45,797 nt of DNA from Ignavibacterium sp. (GTDB taxonomy: Bacteria; Bacteroidota; Ignavibacteria; Ignavibacteriales; Ignavibacteriaceae). Below the pieces are notes generated by a model, which saw nothing but the letters and a program-made list of their open reading frames with translations, was not told where the DNA came from and ran no database searches. This document shows, one piece after another, positions 34,173 to 43,758 of this stretch. Where the stretch lies: contig JANWVQ010000098.1 in NCBI GenBank assembly GCA_025056745.1, positions 1 through 45,797 of the forward strand. Reading direction: 5' to 3'. The number at the start of each line of letters is the position of its first letter. Within the stretch, counting starts at the first letter, position 1. Made by a program: the position numbers and the translations under genes.

Positions 34173-35107
34173 TTACTGTAGTATGTCCTGTATTTAATGA
34201 AAGAGAACACATTGAGGATGTTCTTAATTTCTTTATCTCGGCAAAACCAGATGATAAAGAATTAATTATAATTGATGGAGGCTCAAATGATGGGACAATT
34301 GAATTATTAGAAAAATGGATAAAGAAATACTCAAACATTAAACTATTTCATAATCCAAATAAATACGTTCCATTCGCATTAAACTTGGCTATTAAGAATA
34401 GTATTGGCGATCCAATAATTAGATTGGATGCACATACCAAATATTCAATTGATTACTTCGAAAAAATACTTGAAACCTTTAAGCGAACAGATGCAGATAT
34501 TGTTGGTGGCCCAATGATTAAAAAAGGCATTACAGATTTTCAGAAAGCTGCAGCGATTGCGACATCTTCATTATTTGGAATTGGGGATAGCAAAATTCAC
34601 AATAAAAATTATGAGGGCTACAGTGACCACGTTTATTTAGGTGCTTGGAAGCGTTCATTGTTTGATGAAATTGGTTACTTCGATGAAAGATTAATTCGTA
34701 ATCAAGATGATGAATTTCATTATAGAGCTAGAAGTTTAGGGAAAAAAATTTATTTATCTCCAGACATTAAGTCTGAATATTTACCAAGAAAATCCTTTTC
34801 ACAACTATTTAAGCAATACTTTCAATATGGTTTATATAAACCATTAGTTTTAAGAAAAATTAAATCCGAGATTAAATTAAGACATCTAGTCCCTATGATT
34901 TTTACATTGTATCTTATATCACTTCCTGTTTTGATTTTTATAAGTTGGTTTTTAATTTTTCCATTGATTTTATATGTGCTCATAGGCTTGATTATTTCGT
35001 TTAATGCAGATAAAAATATTAAAATTAAGTTATTAACTTTTATCATTTTCCCTGTTATTCATTTAGCGTATGGTTCAGGATTTTTAATTGGTCTATTCAA
35101 AAAATGA
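34169..35107 (+). CDS. Glycosyltransferase family 2 with C-terminal membrane anchor
   Basis: 312 residues. GT-A fold: ITVVCPVFNEREHIEDVL (strand 1), ELIIIDGGSNDGTIELLEKW, a DxD-type IRLDAHTKYS and a later NQDDEFHYRARSLGKK. Two or three hydrophobic helices after about residue 230 anchor it, as in ExoA-like enzymes. It overlaps asnB by four bases. An 80-bp AT-rich gap follows, the largest in the locus. Confidence 0.9.
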   Translation: MITVVCPVFNEREHIEDVLNFFISAKPDDKELIIIDGGSNDGTIELLEKWIKKYSNIKLFHNPNKYVPFALNLAIKNSIGDPIIRLDAHTKYSIDYFEKILETFKRTDADIVGGPMIKKGITDFQKAAAIATSSLFGIGDSKIHNKNYEGYSDHVYLGAWKRSLFDEIGYFDERLIRNQDDEFHYRARSLGKKIYLSPDIKSEYLPRKSFSQLFKQYFQYGLYKPLVLRKIKSEIKLRHLVPMIFTLYLISLPVLIFISWFLIFPLILYVLIGLIISFNADKNIKIKLLTFIIFPVIHLAYGSGFLIGLFKK

Positions 35108-35186
35108 TTAAAAAAATATTTTTAAAAAATTATTTAATTAGTTAGATTAAAAAGCAATTTTAGAATTTTTAGTAAAAAAATTATTT

Positions 35187-36356
35187 ATGAACAAAGAGAA
35201 TAAAGACTATCTTTTATTCCATAAGCCATACATAACAGAAGAAGAAATAAATGAAATGGTCGATACCCTTCGTTCTGGATGGTTAAGTATGGGTCCTAAA
35301 ACAATAAAATTCGAAAATGAATTTAATAAATACATAGGTTCTAAAAGGTCTGTTGCAGTTAGTTCTTGGACAGCAGCTGGTCACTTAACTTTAGAAGCAT
35401 TTGGAATTCAACAAGGTGATGAAGTTATAGTTCCAACTATGACTTTTCCTGCCACTGCTGAGATAGTATGTTATTTCGGTGCTAAACCTGTGATTGTTGA
35501 TGTTGATGAGGACACTCTCAATATATCTTTGGAAAATATCGAAAAAGCTATTACAAAAAAGACTAAAGCAATAATTCCCGTTCACTATGGTGGACAACCC
35601 TGCGATTTAGATGAAATCAATGAAATTGCAAAAAAATACAATCTTAGAGTTCTAGAAGATGCTGCTCACTCTTTACCTGCAACTTATAAAGGACGTAAAA
35701 TAGGTACAATCTCAGAAGTTACTTGTTTTTCTTTTTATGCGACTAAAACTCTCTCTACAGGTGAAGGTGGAATGATATGTACGGACAATGAAGAATTAGC
35801 TGAAAGATGCGCTATAATGAGATTGCACGGAATAAATAGGGACGCTTGGAAAAGATATTCTGAATCTGGTTCTTGGTACTATGAAGTAGTTGCTCCTGGA
35901 TATAAATATAATTTCACTGATCTTCAAGCTTCTTTGGGTTTACCTCAGTTGAAAAAAGTCGATTTTATGTGGGAATCTAGAAAATATATTGCCAATAGAT
36001 ATAATGAAGCATTTAAGGATTTTGATTTAATAACCCTTCATACCATAAAACCAGACAGAGAATCATCGTGGCATTTGTATCCTATCAGATTAAATCTTGA
36101 TATGTTAAAAGTTACAAGAGCTCAGATAATCGATGAATTAAAGCAAAACAATATTGGTGTTGGTGTTCATTTTATGCCAGTAAATAAACATTTGTTCTAT
36201 CAAGAAACATTCAAGTTAGAGGATAAAGATTTTCCAGTAGCAAATTCCGTATTTCCAAGATTGTTGTCTTTACCAATTTATCCCGGAATGACTGATAAAA
36301 ATATTGATAAAGTCATAAACGTCTTCACTGATATTCTCAAAAAATATAGAAGGTAA
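35187..36356 (+). CDS. DegT/DnrJ/EryC1/StrS-family sugar aminotransferase
   Basis: 389 residues of the PLP-dependent aminotransferase family acting on nucleotide-linked keto sugars. PLP Lys187 is in SFYATKTLSTGEGGM, and Asp158 in VLEDAAHSLPATYKGRKIG pairs with the pyridine nitrogen; VPTMTFPATAEIV is also typical. It makes an amino sugar for the polymer. WbpE-type or ArnB-type substrate cannot be told apart by eye. The conserved N-terminal FHKPYITEEEINE supports ATG 35187. Confidence 0.93.
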   Translation: MNKENKDYLLFHKPYITEEEINEMVDTLRSGWLSMGPKTIKFENEFNKYIGSKRSVAVSSWTAAGHLTLEAFGIQQGDEVIVPTMTFPATAEIVCYFGAKPVIVDVDEDTLNISLENIEKAITKKTKAIIPVHYGGQPCDLDEINEIAKKYNLRVLEDAAHSLPATYKGRKIGTISEVTCFSFYATKTLSTGEGGMICTDNEELAERCAIMRLHGINRDAWKRYSESGSWYYEVVAPGYKYNFTDLQASLGLPQLKKVDFMWESRKYIANRYNEAFKDFDLITLHTIKPDRESSWHLYPIRLNLDMLKVTRAQIIDELKQNNIGVGVHFMPVNKHLFYQETFKLEDKDFPVANSVFPRLLSLPIYPGMTDKNIDKVINVFTDILKKYRR

Positions 36357-36367
36357 CCATTCCCTTA

Positions 36368-36943
36368 ATGGGCAAGCAAGGCAGTTTCATTAAGAGATTT
36401 ACGGATATAATAATTAGTCTTTTTGTCTTAACTATTTCCTTCCCTCTTTTCATAATTGCGATGATTGCGATAAAATTAGATTCTAAGGGTCCGGTATTTT
36501 TTATTCACGAAAGGACTGGCTTAGGAGGAAAACCTTTTAAGATGATCAAATTCAGGGGAATGATCGATAATGCATTAGCACACGGTCCTGTTTTGACACA
36601 AGAAAATGATCCACGAATAACCCGAGTTGGAAAAATATTAAGAAGAACAAGTTTTGATGAAGTACCTCAATTTATAAATGTGCTAATTGGTAATATGAGT
36701 GTAATAGGTCCTCGTCCTGAGATGATAAGCATAACTGAAACTTACGATGAATATCAGAGAAAAGTCTTCGAATTTAAGCCTGGTATTACTGGTATTTCAC
36801 AAGTTAATGGTAGGCAGCGATTAACTCCTGAAGAAAGGACCAAAATGGAGATTGAATATTATCAAAAAGAAAACTTCTGGGATGATCTTAAAATTATCTT
36901 AAAGACCTTCAAGGTTATATTTACTAACGAGGGAAATATTTGA
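36368..36943 (+). CDS. Undecaprenyl-phosphate sugar-1-phosphate transferase
   Basis: 191 residues of the bacterial sugar transferase family (short, PglC-like form, about 200). The membrane segment is about 12-35; then FFIHERTGLGGKPFKMIKFR and TSFDEVPQFINVLIGNMSVI, then GPRPEMI and KPGITGISQVNGRQ. These are the catalytic core with the DE motif and P-R-P. It starts the repeat unit on the lipid carrier. Two bases separate it from the next gene. Confidence 0.93.
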   Translation: MGKQGSFIKRFTDIIISLFVLTISFPLFIIAMIAIKLDSKGPVFFIHERTGLGGKPFKMIKFRGMIDNALAHGPVLTQENDPRITRVGKILRRTSFDEVPQFINVLIGNMSVIGPRPEMISITETYDEYQRKVFEFKPGITGISQVNGRQRLTPEERTKMEIEYYQKENFWDDLKIILKTFKVIFTNEGNI

Positions 36944-36944
36944 T

Positions 36945-37943
36945 TTGAAATCAATTTTATTAACTTCAACTCTCATTTTATTATTAGTACTTGTTTCACT
37001 ACCTCGTTTTAATTGGAGACCTTTGCCAGAGCCACTCAATAGTTTTGTCGGTGGGAAACCTTTTGATGTCGAACAATATGAAAAATATGTTAGCTATTTT
37101 CGAGGAAATCAAATAGTCAGAGAAGAGTTAGAGTCACCATTTTCTCATAGACCACTTATACCATTTCTTGCCTCACTATTGCCATTTGATGAATTAACTT
37201 CATTGAATTTGATTAATATTCTAATTATATCAATTGGTATGATTTATCTACTTAAGTTTTTATGGTCTTTGAAGTTTTCTAATAAAATGGTATTTATTGG
37301 AGGATTATTATTTGTTGTATCATTTCCTGCATTTTATTATACAACGAGTGGTTATATCGATGCATCTTTAGTGGGTATGATATTAATATTTAACTATTTC
37401 CTATATACAAATAAGTATTATTTATTTTTGATATTTTTTTTAATAGCATCATTAATAAAAGAAACTGTCATTGTAACTTTTCTTGCTAGTGTAATTTATA
37501 TAAACTACAAAGAAAAAGGCGTTAACAAATATTATAAAAATTTATTGACTCTAATCTTGTTCTTTCTAATACAAAGCCTCATTAAATATTTTGCTCCAAG
37601 TAAAAATATTTTCTTTTGGAAACCAAATTTTGAAACTATAATCTATAATTTGGAAAGAATAAAGACTTACGTAAGTTTCATATTAACTTTGGGAATCCCA
37701 GGATTTTTTACAATTCTTAATTTGATAAATTTTAAGAAATTTTTTATCCCTTATGAAATTTTTTTATCATTAATAGTTGGAGCACTTTCAGGTTTCATTT
37801 TATGGTTTTATTCAATTTTTTCTGCTCACGCTGATGGGAGGCATTTATGGGTTATTTACCCTTATACTGTTCCAATAGCTACAAATTTTATAAATTATTT
37901 ATTCGAAGAAAAATTTTCACAAACTTATAAACTCTCAAAGTAA
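36945..37943 (+). CDS. Polytopic membrane protein, possibly a GT-C-fold glycosyltransferase
   Basis: 332 residues, about 8-9 membrane helices. A loop after the first helix holds SFVGGKPFDVEQYEKYVSYF and SHRPLIPFLASLLP; this arrangement (first helix, acidic-aromatic loop, short RPLxPFL) resembles GT-C polyprenyl-sugar transferases, but I see no decisive motif. The start is TTG 36945, 10 nt after a gaggga site. It is the last gene of the locus before a 90-bp gap. Function is by context only. Confidence 0.65.
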   Translation: MKSILLTSTLILLLVLVSLPRFNWRPLPEPLNSFVGGKPFDVEQYEKYVSYFRGNQIVREELESPFSHRPLIPFLASLLPFDELTSLNLINILIISIGMIYLLKFLWSLKFSNKMVFIGGLLFVVSFPAFYYTTSGYIDASLVGMILIFNYFLYTNKYYLFLIFFLIASLIKETVIVTFLASVIYINYKEKGVNKYYKNLLTLILFFLIQSLIKYFAPSKNIFFWKPNFETIIYNLERIKTYVSFILTLGIPGFFTILNLINFKKFFIPYEIFLSLIVGALSGFILWFYSIFSAHADGRHLWVIYPYTVPIATNFINYLFEEKFSQTYKLSK

Positions 37944-37952
37944 TTAGGCACT

Positions 37953-37976
37953 AAAAGTCAGTATTTTTGACCTTTT
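37953..37976 (+). terminator. Possible terminator hairpin at the end of the polysaccharide locus
   Basis: aaaagtca (37953-37960) can pair with tgacctttt (37968-37976) with one bulged C and a 7-nt loop. It lies 10 bp past the last gene of the locus. It is AT-rich and lacks a strong T-run, so weak. Confidence 0.3.
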
Positions 37977-38032
37977 AACAACTTTTATCGAATTTTACTT
38001 TGCTAAAAATAAAATAAATTATTAGGGAAAAA

Positions 38033-41000
38033 ATGATCAAGAAGCTAGTTCTATTATCATTTATTATTCTATCTTCAATTATATTATCTCAGAATAAAAG
38101 TTATTTGAAAATAATAGAATCGAATCTAAATTATTCAATTATAGAATGTGACTTTTCAACTCAATTTTCGATTGTTGATACTTCATTTAATGGAATCAGA
38201 TACACAATAATTAATGATAATGAATTATCTTACAATGAACCCGGAAAGCCATTTCTGCCTAATAGGATGTTTCAATATGGCATTCCATTCAATTCAAAAG
38301 TTAAAATTAATCTTATTGAACTTCAAAGTGAGACTTACTACAATAAATTTATCTTACCAACTCCAGATTCCTTAAATCAACCTATTGATAAACTTAATTA
38401 CGATTTTGAGATTTATAGTCAGAATTTGTATTTCCCAAACCAAATCATTGAATCCAAAGAACCGGCAATTTTCAGATTCTCAAAATTCACTTCAATATTG
38501 GTATCGCCTTTTCAGTTTAATCCAGTGGAACGAAAATTAATTTTTCATAGAAAAATCAAGTTTAGAATAGATTTTATAGATGATTTATCATTTGTTGGAA
38601 ATATAAAACCCTTTACTGAAGATAAGTTGACAAATGAATTTATTAATTCTCAATTGGTCAATTCTCAAGTTGCAATAAATTTCGCTGGAAAAGTAGTTGA
38701 TGAAACTTTTTCACAAACAAATTCAAACTATTGGTATAGTCCAAATAAGGATTGGTATAAGATTTATCTTAATAAAAGAGGAGTTTATAGAATAACATTT
38801 GATCAGTTAGTTCAATTAGGAATAAATCCTAATGGGCAGATCAGGAACGGGAAATTAGAACTTTATAACAACGGTGAAAAAATTCCAATTGATATTGTTG
38901 ATAAAAATCAGGATGGAGTTTTTAATTCTGGAGATTATTTTCAATTCGTTGGAGATAAAGTAAAACCAACACCTTTTTCTGGATTAAATATATACAATCT
39001 TACAAACGTTTATTGGTTTTCATATCAAGCTGATTCAGTTTATAAATATTTGCCAAAGAATGGTCAGCCTGAGAATACATTTTTCCCGGTTATCTCATCT
39101 GTTTCAACAATTCATTGGGAAGAAGATAAGATTTATGATAATTACGGATATGCTCCAAACGATCAGAGAGATTATTGGAGTTGGGGAACATCTGATTTAC
39201 GAAATACAGTCCCTGTATCATTCTTTAATTTTTGGATTAAAGATAGCATAGCTTATTATAGAGATCCTACACGTCCTCAATCCAGAATAAGAGTTAGTTT
39301 GCACGGTTTGACAGCATCATCTTGTCCAACTGCTCATAATGCTTGGATAAAATGGAATTTTAAGAAAATAGGAGAATCATTATCCTGGGGTGGCCAAAAT
39401 TCTGCTTTGATTGATCAACAATTTTTATGGGGTATCGGTGGTGATAGTGTTTATTGCTCGCCCGATAGTAATTACATTATTGTTGGTGTTGATTCAACAA
39501 ACTGCAATTTTAATACAGATATCATAAGAATAAATTGGGTTGAGCTCGACTACTGGCGTTTGCACAAAGTAAGAGGTCCTTACTTCGAGTTTAAAAATCC
39601 TCCTAACAGATTTGGAATATTAAATTATTATTTATATGAATATCCGTTCCTTCAAATGAAAATATACATTCCTCAAACTGGAAGAATGATAACAAATCCA
39701 GATATTAGAAATGATGCTGACCAGAGTGTTTGGTTTACGGATACAGTCAGTGCACCAACTGAGTATTTTTGTGTTTATCCAGAGTATTTTTTAGTTCCTG
39801 ATTCAATTAGAAGAGATGTTGTTAGTGATTTAAGAAATGTAAATAATGGAGTTGATTATTTAATCATTACCCACAGAAAGTTTCAAACACAAGCACAACA
39901 GTTAGCAAATTTCAGATCACAAAATCTACACGGATTTAACAACCCACGAGTAATGCTGGTTGATGTTCAAGATGTTTATGATGAGTTCAATTTTGGTTTG
40001 CGTGATCCAAAAGCGATAAGAGATTTTATTAAATACGCATTTGATAATTATTCAGGTAATACTCTCAGTTATGTTACTTTAATTGGAGATATGAGTAGAG
40101 ACTATAGGGGAATTTTACCAAACAGTAAAATAAGTTATATGCCTTCTATGCCATATCACGCTATTCTCTATGGTCAATTAGCAAGTGATAATTTATTTGC
40201 CTGCATTGTTGGTAATGATTTTATTCCTGATCTTGCTTTAGGTAGAATTTCCTGTGAAGATGAACAAGAAGCTAATATTCTTATCTCAAAGATTTTGAAT
40301 TATCCTGCTGATAACTCAAAAGAATGGAAAAAAACTGTTGGGCTTTATTCAGGTGGACTTAATGAAAACGATGAAAACTCATTTAAGTTTAACGATAGTA
40401 ATATATTCTTAGAAGAGAATTATCTTAATCCGTTTGGTGCAATAACATCTAAAGTTTTCCGATATCCTAACAAACCTGAGTATTTACCTTTTGCTGGTAG
40501 TGGACCTGAGATTAGACAATCGATAAACAAAGGAACAGTATTAGTAAGTTATTATGGCCACGGTGGAGGATATCAATGGGACTTTGTTTTTACTGATGAT
40601 GATATATATGCATTAAACAATCAAAATAGATTACCATTTGTCATCAGTGTAACTTGTTATACCTCACATTTTGATAATCAAAAAGTGTTTGGAGAAATAT
40701 TTAATTCTGTGCCTAATAAAGGAAGTATAGCAACTTTTGGAAGTTCGGGGGTTACACTTTGGCCTACAGCGAAATTTTTTAATCAAGAATTATTCAGAGA
40801 AATATTCAATAATAGAAGATATACCATTGGAGACGCAATTCTTGTTGCAAAAGCAAATCCAGCTTATGGAACAATGACACAAGTTTTAACTTTATTAGGT
40901 GATCCTGCTCAGAGATTAGCTTTGCCAGAATATCCTGACTTTGTTGTAAGGAGCTCTGATATTTCAATATCTCCAAGAAATCCTTTGGTAAATGACACTG

Positions 41001-43750
41001 TTAAAGTTAAAATTTTCATTAGAAATATGGGAACAGCTTTCAGAGGAGATTCTGTTACTGTTCAACTTTACAAATATTCAATTTCTGATACTAATTTGAT
41101 TGGTAGTACTAAATTAAAAAGCTTTAATTTTATAGATTCGACAGAGTTTAATTGGATCACTACTGAAGATGGGCTTATTCCTTTAATAGCAGTTGTTAAT
41201 AAAGTTGATACACTTATGGAAATAGATCAAACCGATAATGTTGCCTCAGCAAGTTTTCCAGTATTTAATATTAGTAAGCCAAACATAATTAAACCTAGTG
41301 ATAATTTCTTTACCAGTTCAAGAAATGTAGATTTTAGATTTGTTGACGTTGGAACTTATGTTCAACAAAATTTTAGATATCAGGTTGTTATTGATACTAC
41401 AAAATTATTCAATTCATCGAGAAGAATTATCTCTCCAATATTAAGGCCTGAGGAGGGAATAATAAGTTGGCGCTCCCCTCAACTGTCAGATGGAATTTAT
41501 TATTGGAGAGCTTTTATTTACTCAGGCTCAGATACTAACTACAGTGATATAAAAACATTCAGTATTATTAATGAATCTGGGTTTGGTTTCTATGCTCATC
41601 AAAAACAATTACTTGATTTTACAACGACTAACATTTTATATTCTGATTCTCTTAAAAGTTTAATATTAAATACATCAGTTAATCCTCCTTATCCAATTGA
41701 AGAGAATCTTTTAGACTCAATAATGGTTCCTATACCAGTGGATTCTACATATTTTACCGCTTCTGCAACTGATGGGACTTATATTTATTTTGGAAACATA
41801 GTAGATCATAACTTCGGAAGGAAAAGTAAAATTTATAAAGTGGGAACTGGATTTAATGGAACTGTAAAAGGTCAAGTTTATGGCACTCTTGGAAATTTAG
41901 AAGTAACAATAAAAAATCAAATGTTTTATCATTCAGATGGATTTTTATATGTAGCAACAGGTGATAGTCTTTCCTTATTGAGGATTAATCCTTTAACTGC
42001 TGATACTACAAGAATTTATTTAGGAGATGAATTATTGCCTAATTTGGATGGATTACTAAGTAATTCAGGGTATTATGTGACTTCTGATGGTAGATACGTT
42101 TATAATTTAACTGGCGGTTATTCTGGTAAGAGAGAAAAATATGTATTAAGAAAATTTGATCCTCAAAATAATTGGTCGAAAGTTGGAGAAGATGTTGAGT
42201 TCTTAGGAAAGTCTCAGAGAGGTTTTTCAAACTTTTTTGTAAGTGATGGATATGTTATAACGATTGAAAGTTTTGAAAATCACTATATGAGAAAATATAG
42301 GCTGGATGGTTTCTATGAAGGTGAATGGGTTCCGCTAAATAGACCTAATATTCTTTATTCAATAGCATTTGATAGACAGAACAATAGATTGTACATAAGT
42401 ACCTATAAACCACCTCAATTTTTATATCAATCTGGATTTTTCGTCTATAAAGGAAGTTACGTGAATGCTTCTGGTCAATTTGAAACTCCGGAGATAGGAC
42501 CTGCATTAAAATTTAATCAATTGAATTATCTCGTTGATAATACCAATTCATTAGGTAAGTACACTAATATCCTTTTAGCTCGAAGTTCAAATTCCCAACA
42601 GTGGGATACAGTTGCAACTAATATTCCACAATCATTTAATTTATCAAACCTTCCGGGAGGATATGAATTTATAAAAATGAACTTTTCATTCATTGATACA
42701 TCCACTCAAGCTTCTGAGCCATTAAAATTTAAGTTCATTAAAGTTGATTATTCTTTATTCCCTGAAATTCATTTTGCTCCAGATTATTTAAAATTTCAAT
42801 CAGATACTTTAATGCAAGGATTTGATAATAGTTTAACACTCAGAGCGAAAAATATTGGCCTTTCAGATGTTGATTCAGTTCGATTTGATTTTTATTTCAA
42901 TAACTCAGATAGACCAGCATTTACGACGTTTCAAAAAATTAAAACTGATAGCACATTACTATTCTCAAGAATTATTCCCACAGATACTTTACTTTATACT
43001 GCTCCACTTACGGATATAAATATAAAAGTTACGATCACTTCACCTGTTAAGGAATTTTATACTTTCAATAACATAACTGAAAATAATTTTTATGTTTCAA
43101 GAGATTCAATCTCTCCAATTTTCAAGATAACTTTTGATGGTAGAGAAATATTAAATGGAGATTTAATTTCAGCAGAACCAGAGGTAATTATTACCCTTGA
43201 AGATAATAGTCCTTTACCTTTAGATACATCAAGGTTTTCAATTATTCACAACAATGTTCCAATAAGATTTTCAAATCCAGCGATAAGCTTTAATTACAAT
43301 CCATTTCCAAACTCAAAAGCGATAGTCAAGTGGAAACCAAAATTGAAGGATGGAAGACACATTCTTGAAGTATTAGCCAAAGATGCATCTAACAATTATT
43401 TCGATACAGTTTCTTACAGAGTGTTCTTTTTTGTAAGTAATAAATCTGATATGAAAAATGTTTATAATTATCCAAATCCCTTTAAAGATAACACTTATTT
43501 TACATTTGAAATTAGAGGCATATCTCCTCCAGAGAAACTAAAAATTAGTATATTTACAATAGCTGGTAGATTGATTAGGGAAATCACCGTTCCAACCTCA
43601 ATGTTGAATATGGGCTTTAATAAAGTTTTTTGGGATGGTAGAGATGAGGACGGTGATGAAATTGCTAATGGAATCTACTTTTATAAAATTACTTCTAAAT
43701 TTAAAGATAAGACCATTACTACAACCGAAAAATTATCTAAAATAAAGTAA
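38033..43750 (+). CDS. porU: PorU-like type IX secretion sortase, C25 (gingipain) family, very long
   Basis: 1905 residues. Signal peptide about 1-20. Propeptide-like N-terminal half (NEPGKPFLPNRMFQYGIP). C25 catalytic domain starts at about 608 (VDYLIITHRKFQTQAQQL), with His843 in SYYGHGGGYQW and Cys875 in VISVTCYTSHFDN, the gingipain dyad. After it come CARDB-like and beta-rich segments, including a propeller-like middle (about 1210-1480) and a second CARDB-like unit. The C-terminus (about 1808-1905: NYPNPFKDNTYFTFEI, WDGRDEDGDEIANGIYFYKI) is a FlgD-like T9SS sorting domain. P. gingivalis PorU is about 1158 residues, so roughly 700 are extra. PorU removes the signal of T9SS cargo and attaches it to A-LPS; another C25 protease is the alternative. 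Ribosome site aggga. Confidence 0.8.
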   Translation: MIKKLVLLSFIILSSIILSQNKSYLKIIESNLNYSIIECDFSTQFSIVDTSFNGIRYTIINDNELSYNEPGKPFLPNRMFQYGIPFNSKVKINLIELQSETYYNKFILPTPDSLNQPIDKLNYDFEIYSQNLYFPNQIIESKEPAIFRFSKFTSILVSPFQFNPVERKLIFHRKIKFRIDFIDDLSFVGNIKPFTEDKLTNEFINSQLVNSQVAINFAGKVVDETFSQTNSNYWYSPNKDWYKIYLNKRGVYRITFDQLVQLGINPNGQIRNGKLELYNNGEKIPIDIVDKNQDGVFNSGDYFQFVGDKVKPTPFSGLNIYNLTNVYWFSYQADSVYKYLPKNGQPENTFFPVISSVSTIHWEEDKIYDNYGYAPNDQRDYWSWGTSDLRNTVPVSFFNFWIKDSIAYYRDPTRPQSRIRVSLHGLTASSCPTAHNAWIKWNFKKIGESLSWGGQNSALIDQQFLWGIGGDSVYCSPDSNYIIVGVDSTNCNFNTDIIRINWVELDYWRLHKVRGPYFEFKNPPNRFGILNYYLYEYPFLQMKIYIPQTGRMITNPDIRNDADQSVWFTDTVSAPTEYFCVYPEYFLVPDSIRRDVVSDLRNVNNGVDYLIITHRKFQTQAQQLANFRSQNLHGFNNPRVMLVDVQDVYDEFNFGLRDPKAIRDFIKYAFDNYSGNTLSYVTLIGDMSRDYRGILPNSKISYMPSMPYHAILYGQLASDNLFACIVGNDFIPDLALGRISCEDEQEANILISKILNYPADNSKEWKKTVGLYSGGLNENDENSFKFNDSNIFLEENYLNPFGAITSKVFRYPNKPEYLPFAGSGPEIRQSINKGTVLVSYYGHGGGYQWDFVFTDDDIYALNNQNRLPFVISVTCYTSHFDNQKVFGEIFNSVPNKGSIATFGSSGVTLWPTAKFFNQELFREIFNNRRYTIGDAILVAKANPAYGTMTQVLTLLGDPAQRLALPEYPDFVVRSSDISISPRNPLVNDTVKVKIFIRNMGTAFRGDSVTVQLYKYSISDTNLIGSTKLKSFNFIDSTEFNWITTEDGLIPLIAVVNKVDTLMEIDQTDNVASASFPVFNISKPNIIKPSDNFFTSSRNVDFRFVDVGTYVQQNFRYQVVIDTTKLFNSSRRIISPILRPEEGIISWRSPQLSDGIYYWRAFIYSGSDTNYSDIKTFSIINESGFGFYAHQKQLLDFTTTNILYSDSLKSLILNTSVNPPYPIEENLLDSIMVPIPVDSTYFTASATDGTYIYFGNIVDHNFGRKSKIYKVGTGFNGTVKGQVYGTLGNLEVTIKNQMFYHSDGFLYVATGDSLSLLRINPLTADTTRIYLGDELLPNLDGLLSNSGYYVTSDGRYVYNLTGGYSGKREKYVLRKFDPQNNWSKVGEDVEFLGKSQRGFSNFFVSDGYVITIESFENHYMRKYRLDGFYEGEWVPLNRPNILYSIAFDRQNNRLYISTYKPPQFLYQSGFFVYKGSYVNASGQFETPEIGPALKFNQLNYLVDNTNSLGKYTNILLARSSNSQQWDTVATNIPQSFNLSNLPGGYEFIKMNFSFIDTSTQASEPLKFKFIKVDYSLFPEIHFAPDYLKFQSDTLMQGFDNSLTLRAKNIGLSDVDSVRFDFYFNNSDRPAFTTFQKIKTDSTLLFSRIIPTDTLLYTAPLTDINIKVTITSPVKEFYTFNNITENNFYVSRDSISPIFKITFDGREILNGDLISAEPEVIITLEDNSPLPLDTSRFSIIHNNVPIRFSNPAISFNYNPFPNSKAIVKWKPKLKDGRHILEVLAKDASNNYFDTVSYRVFFFVSNKSDMKNVYNYPNPFKDNTYFTFEIRGISPPEKLKISIFTIAGRLIREITVPTSMLNMGFNKVFWDGRDEDGDEIANGIYFYKITSKFKDKTITTTEKLSKIK

Positions 43751-43758
43751 AGGGAATT

